From Xylocopa sonorina (Eukaryota > Arthropoda > Insecta > Hymenoptera > Apidae), in the NCBI RefSeq assembly GCF_050948175.1, contig NC_135201.1:8184001-8248000 (forward strand): 64,000 nt of DNA, written 5' to 3'. Below are positions 59,055 through 64,000 of the stretch, piece after piece. Under the pieces are notes generated by a model. It was not told where the DNA came from. It saw only the letters and a list, made by a program, of their open reading frames with translations, and made no database searches. Each line of letters starts with the position of its first letter. The first letter of the stretch is position 1. Position numbers and translations under genes: made by a program.

Positions 59055-59590
59055 ACGTTTGAACAATATTGAATTATGGGTGATAATTATGTTTTTTATA
59101 CTCTGTAATTTCATTTTTATGGCTTGAATGGAACATCTGCATGCTTTGAAGACTCTACTAATTGTGAGGACTCTGCAGAGGAAATTTGGGGTCCTTTAAA
59201 AAATTGACGATGCAAAGTCTGCACGTGTTTCTCTTTCAAGCCCTCAGATATAAACTCTGAAGATCTATTTCATAGTTTATATACTGAACTCTATTTCCTA
59301 ACTCAAGATTCATTTTTGTTTCTCCGTTGACACGCTAGAATTATTGGGATTTTTCAATATTTAATTATGAGTGATAAGAAATGAAAACAGTTCGCATAGG
59401 AAATTTGAGGTCCTTTAAAAAATTGACGATGCAAAGTCTGCACGTGTTTCTCTTTCAAGCCCTCAGGCATAAACTCTGAAGATCTATTTCATAGTTTATA
59501 TACTGAACTCTATTTCCTAACACAAGATTTATTTTTGTTTCCTCGTTGACACGTGGAAATAATTCAACATTCAATCATTGCTCGTACAGA
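59055..59590. repeat. tandem array, 2 copies of 219 bp
   Basis: GAAATTTG.GGTCCTTTAAAA starts at 59181 and 59400. Both continue ATTGACGATGCAAAGTCTGC, TCTCTTTCAAGCCCTCAG and TAGTTTATATACTGAACTCT nearly unchanged. The part before 59181 (AATATTGAATTATGGGTGAT) matches the end of the first unit (AATATTTAATTATGAGTGAT). Confidence 0.95.
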
Positions 59591-59614
59591 TCAGTACAAT
59601 AAATAAAAAAAAAA

Positions 59615-59735
59615 GAAATTGTAGATAAGAGATTGTTTTAGAGAAAATAAGAAAATAAATAGAGATTCAACATCAGAAAGAAAAATTATAGATAAACGAT
59701 TGTTTTAGAGAAAATAGAAGAATGAAGAGACGATC
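59615..59735. repeat. short direct repeat pair, 68 bp period
   Basis: ATT(G/A)TAGATAA..GATTGTTTTAGAGAAAATA occurs at about 59619 and 59687. Confidence 0.88.
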
Positions 59736-61939
59736 GAAGAGGTTCGCTGCGCTAAATATCGAAACTGGCTCGAGGAAAGTTTGACAAGCCCCAGCCACGG
59801 TCTCTAAAAGCGAGAGAAAGAGAATCGTAAGGGTGAGACGCAGTTATAAATCGCGGGAGGGTCGTCCAAGTGAAAAGTACGAATGCTCGGCATCTGGTCG
59901 CGGGTGCGCGAGTCTGGGATACAAATTTTCGCGAGTGTTTGAAAACCATACTTTTATCAAGTTCCTGAAACTTCCGTTCGACTTTGCTTCTCGCGAACCT
60001 TGGAGAACTGGTTAAGTTTCGGTTAAGAGCGGAAGGGTCGCGCAGGAGCGGAGTTCCGCCTCGCGTCCATGTATCTTCGGTTTTTTCTCGACTTGCCGCG
60101 AATTAATCAAACTTTTCATCCGCCTGGTGTCTCCATCATTCTCCTGCGCCCCTCGAAATACCGATCTCTGCAATTTCCATCTCATAATTCTTCGTCCACC
60201 CCCCACGCGCCATTCGCGGACGTCCCCTCGCGTTATCGAACGCTAACGAATCGAACTGGCGCACGTTTTACTTCCTCGAGACCATCGACGCCACGATATT
60301 TCCAGTTAAAAATCAGCCAATGGCGGAGTTCGACTGGTACAGTGGAACTATCGGTCCATCGTTGCGCCCTCCATTTGCCAGACGAGGCTCGCCTTTATCT
60401 TCCCTTCTGGCGCCGCGCTCCAAACGGAGGAAAGAGTCCGTTCGGTTGCGTAATTCGTTTAAATTTCTCGATCCTGGTGGTAATTTGTTTAGATCCGCGG
60501 TGGCCACGGGAGGAAGGAGCGCGCGTTGAACAAGCCAGCTAATAAATCTGATCCGAGTACCTAAATCCGAGCTGGGAAAAATGGTCCGCGTTACTTTACT
60601 CGTGGTCAGACCGTTCTGTATCCCCTGCCACGGGATCGGTAAGATCGATCGCGTTCTAAAGACGTTATTAAGGGGCACAGAGGGTTGGAGAAGGGTGCGA
60701 GTGGGTCTGACGCTTCGTTGTTACTTAATATCGACACTGGATCGCTGGACAATGTGTTTCGTTGATTTTTGTTGGCTACTATGATTCCTCGAGGTACAAA
60801 TTCGAGTGCTAAAGAAAAATAAAGATGGAAGAGGATGTCTGATGGTGTTTGAGAGAACTTTTGACGAATCACATGTGAAATTTACATCTGTAAGTGTCAC
60901 GTATGTAACGCAACCCCTGATTAGGGGTAGATCGAGAATCGTCACTCGCGATTGCAATTTCCAGGCGATTATTCAATAATAAATAATTAACGATTATTCG
61001 AGTCTCGTTGTAGGATTATTTTTACTCGCGTCGCGGCTACGCAGAGCAATTAGTCGCGATTAATCGATATTATCAGTGAACGTCAGTTATGGAACGTCGA
61101 TGGGTAACGCGAATCGTCCTTAGACATCTGCTAGGCTGCGTTCGTTTCAGCAACGCGCGAGAGGACGGATACATAAAGTTACTTAAGCCCTTGGCGCATT
61201 CGAAATATCTGCGCTGCGATGTAAATCGCGTCAATCACGTGTCAGAGGAACTTTCGTTCGCGCGGAACTTCTTCTCGCGAGCCAGCCACCCCTCTGTCGG
61301 ATTAATTTTACGCGCATCGCGAGTATAATGCGATTTGAATCGAAATCCAACTGCGTACCGCGCGATACAGATAGGTATTACGGTTGTCAATCGTCGTTGC
61401 GCGTTTATCTGATATTAATAAGAATTAACAGATCCCTGCTGTTCGAGTGGATCCAGAGCCAGTTGTAAATCAATTTCGAACGATTTCTCCGCGCGACGCG
61501 ATGCCAATGTAATTAAAAAAAGAATATCCTTCCTCGCAATTATTTCTATCGCCATTGGAAGTCAGCAAAAGAACGCTCTGAACAGCTGGATCGAAATCAG
61601 GCGAACCCACGTGCGACGAAATCGGCTGACTGGCATAATATCGTGTCGTTTGAATTTCAGAAGGGTAAGAATACGATTGGGAATTCTAATTCGTGAAAGT
61701 TCCGTGGGATTAAGAGTCGAGGAAGTTCCGCGAGAGAGGACTGAAAATGGAGAGGAAACGTCCAGCCGATCCGCAGAAAAGTCGACGAGTTTTTAGCGCC
61801 GCGAAATCGTCCAGGAACGCCTCGTCCACCCTGACTTTGGCTTCCGCTGCTCCTCGAAGACATAATGGAGAACCGCGCCTATCAACCCCTCTCGAGAGTA
61901 TCTCGAGTGCCTTTGTTCTAACAATTCTGTCTCGTCACG
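59736..61939. other. unique CpG-rich block
   Basis: About 2.2 kb of single-copy sequence. GTAAGT at about 60891 follows an open stretch without an acceptor. No supported gene or repeat. Confidence 0.5.
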
Positions 61940-62875
61940 GTGAATACGATTTTGTATTTTTCGAACTGAACGACTTAAACGTGAAGGGTTCCTACGATTA
62001 AGAGTTTATTTTTGTGTTTTTAGGATGTTCGAGACAGGGTGCAAAGTTGCGAAGTCGTTTTTAGAGCTTTTTATTTAGTCTTTACCTCGCCTTTCGATTG
62101 GTTATTCCCGTTTTTAGTAAATGTCAATCGCTAAGATTTTCTACCCTTGGTTCACTGCCTTCTTTGAGAAGGGTGCTGGTGTTTTTGGTGGAAGTTGACT
62201 TTGTTATTACCATATTTGGTCATGTCGCGAAATTTCTGCTGAATCTGATACCTGGTTGATAGTTGATCAAGGGTAGCTTGGATTCTTCGAAAATTCCAAA
62301 TTTATGGCTTCCGCGTGTGCCATCGAAGCCATTGAAGAAAATTAATTATCGCATACTAGGAAAATATTAAAAGCTTAAAACAGTTCCTGAGAAATGGTTT
62401 GATCGCTGCGCATACCATGTAAACCGTGCTAGTTGAGGGTGCAAAGTTGCGAAGTCGTTTTTAGGGCTTTTTATTTAACGCTGTACCGAGGGATTCTCGA
62501 AGGAGACTGATGAGTTGTCGAATGTCTCTTTACCTCGTCGACGCGATATATTTCTCACGCATTTCGATTGGTTATTCTCGTTTTTAGTAAATGCCAGTCG
62601 CTAACATTTTCTACCTTTGAGCCACTGTCTTCTTAGAGAAGAGTAGCGGTGTTTTTGGTAGAAGTTGACTTTGTCATTAGCATATTTGGTCACGTAGCGA
62701 GATTTCACTCTGACAGAGCAGTGGACCCTTCAAAAATCTCCAATTTATGGCTTCCACGTGTGCCATCGAGGGCGCTGAAGAAAATTAATTATCGCGTGCT
62801 TAACAAACATTCAAAGCTTGAAACGCTTCCTCAAAAATGCCTTCTATTGCGCCTTACTGTTAGCATCTACAAATG
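61940..62875. repeat. dispersed repeat family G, copies 2 and 3 in tandem
   Basis: GGGTGCAAAGTTGCGAAGTC occurs at about 62038 and 62437, about 400 bp apart, beginning two copies of the block also at 42393-42880. The leading 90 bp matches the end of the 111-bp array unit that precedes copy 1, so the ancestral duplicate included that junction. CCATATTTGG, a perfect CArG box, is at 62210-62219. The second copy has GCATATTTGG. Confidence 0.9.
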
Positions 62876-63244
62876 ATAACAGAGAAAAATTAATAAATCG
62901 TAAAGCGTGGAGATTTAATTATTCTTCGCAGCTTAGACGGTGTTCGAATTATTGTTCCAGGTCTCTGGTTCGTCGCTGCGAGACGCACTCGCGAGTTTAT
63001 CAAAATTGATGAAAGTTACAACGGGCGCGGAATGGCGACAGCCGAGAGGTTTGACCCGTGAACGCGACGCAGATCTTGGAACGGCGACAGGAAGTTCCTC
63101 TCGAGGGAAACTTTCCCTTCGGCTGGCCGAGTATTCGGGTAATGCCTGCGTCATCCGAACTCTTGGCTGGCGCGCGCCCCCACCGAGCGGGGTAATTCGC
63201 AGTGCGCCGAAATTGTTTCGACTTTTACAAGCATCTGAGAAACG
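62876..63244. other. unique block with a weak exon-like interval
   Basis: GTTCCAG at 62960 is followed by an open frame (VSGSSLRDALASLSKL...) to a GGTAATG donor-like site at 63139, 178 bp. The acceptor tract is weak, a 132-codon minus frame overlaps, and the protein is not recognised. Confidence 0.3.
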
Positions 63245-64000
63245 TTTATGGAAAGTAGGCCTGGCAGTCGTCTGTTTCGACCCTCTCGCCTGTCCATCCG
63301 ATGAAAACAGCGGGGAACTTCGAAACGACATCTGTCCACGAGAAAAATTGTAATTTCGACGATATCGAACTTAAAACTAGTCGAAAGTTTGAAATTTAAC
63401 AAATTTCTTAGTGCGATATCGATGGATGTCGAATGAAATTCCACGAAAATCCACACGACGCAAGGCGAGCGCGCCAGATGAATTACATAAACGCCTTGGA
63501 GTGCTCGCGAAGCTGAGGAACTAATGAAATAATGGATAGGCGAAAAAAGTTGGAAAAGTAGGCCTGGCAGTCGTCTGTTTCGACCCTCTCGCCTGTCTAT
63601 CCAATGAAAACACCGAGGAACTTCGAAACGACATCTGTCCACGAGAAGAATTGTAATTTCGATGATATCGAACTTAAATCTAGTCGAAAATTTGAAATAA
63701 AAAGAATTGTTTTGGTGCGATATCGATGGATGTGGAATGAAATTTTACGAAAATCCACCCTGCGCAAGGTGAGCGCGTGAGAAGCTGAGGAATTAATGAA
63801 ATAATGGATAAGGCGCGTAGGAAAAGGATTGTTGGAAAAGTAGGCCTGGCAGTCGTTTGTTTCAACCCTCTCACTGTCCAATAAAAACATTGAGAAACTT
63901 CGAAACGACATCTGTCCCCAAGAAAAATTGTAATTTCGATGAAATCGAACTTAAATGTAGAAGTTTGAAATTTAAAAAATTTGTTAACGCGATATCGATG
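63245..64000. repeat. tandem array, at least 2.5 copies of 282-303 bp, cut by window end
   Basis: AGTAGGCCTGGCAGTCGT starts at 63254, 63557 and 63839. Units share TTTCGACCCTCTCGCCTGTC or a near match, CTTCGAAACGACATCTGTCC, TTGTAATTTCGA.GATATCG and GCGATATCGATGGATGT. The third unit is incomplete at 64000, so the array probably continues. Confidence 0.96.

Noticed and set aside
1871..64000. CRISPR-like regularly spaced repeats
   Set aside because: The whole unit is repeated with no variable spacers, unit lengths are 100-300 bp, and the genome is eukaryotic in character.
1..64000. tRNA and rRNA genes
   Set aside because: I scanned for GGTTCGAATCC-type B boxes and rRNA words. GTTCGAA matches (for example 419, 19868, 47474) lack flanking stems.

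Overview
The window looks like a non-coding stretch of an arthropod nuclear genome, most likely an insect and plausibly a hymenopteran such as a bee. The evidence is indirect. There are no operons, no long ATG-initiated reading frames with a recognisable family, and no rRNA or tRNA that I can see. CpG words (TCGA, CGCG, ACGA) are very frequent, as in hymenopteran DNA that is not depleted by germline methylation. One short ATG frame ends on a textbook eukaryotic splice donor, and one short element has inverted ends and TA flanks like a non-autonomous Tc1/mariner-type MITE. I recognise no protein family anywhere in the window, so no gene is named.

The dominant feature is local tandem duplication. 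I count about 46 separate arrays of 2 to 6 diverged copies, with unit lengths of about 70 to 330 bp (most 100 to 210). The units of one array are, with a few exceptions, unrelated to those of the next. Together with a few longer dispersed duplications they cover about 25 kb, roughly 40% of the window by hand measurement. Between them lie CpG-rich single-copy blocks of 0.3 to 2.2 kb. Several arrays are nearly identical copy to copy (27.9, 31.6, 35.5, 54.2 kb) and others are badly decayed (41.2, 43.8 kb), which suggests continuing birth and decay.

Layout: 1-310 is GA/GT simple sequence. From 0.3 to 27.6 kb arrays alternate with unique blocks, including a dispersed family at 6.3, 12.5 and 12.8 kb. 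At 27.9-30.1 kb two arrays of one repeat family flank a 580-bp single-copy block. That block holds a perfect CRE (TGACGTCA) and a candidate first coding exon on the plus strand (29086-29151), the best protein-coding signal in the window. From 30.4 to 51.9 kb there are more arrays, a candidate MITE (39.8 kb), two overlapping perfect hairpins (44.5 kb) and one copy of a 450-bp dispersed repeat (42.4 kb) whose other two copies lie at 61.9-62.9 kb. At 52.5-53.1 kb a three-copy array runs into a block that reads as an exon on either strand. The window ends inside a 300-bp-unit array.

I see no set of genes working together. The simplest reading is intergenic or intronic DNA around one 5' exon, if that exon is real. 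The unusual content is the duplication landscape itself.
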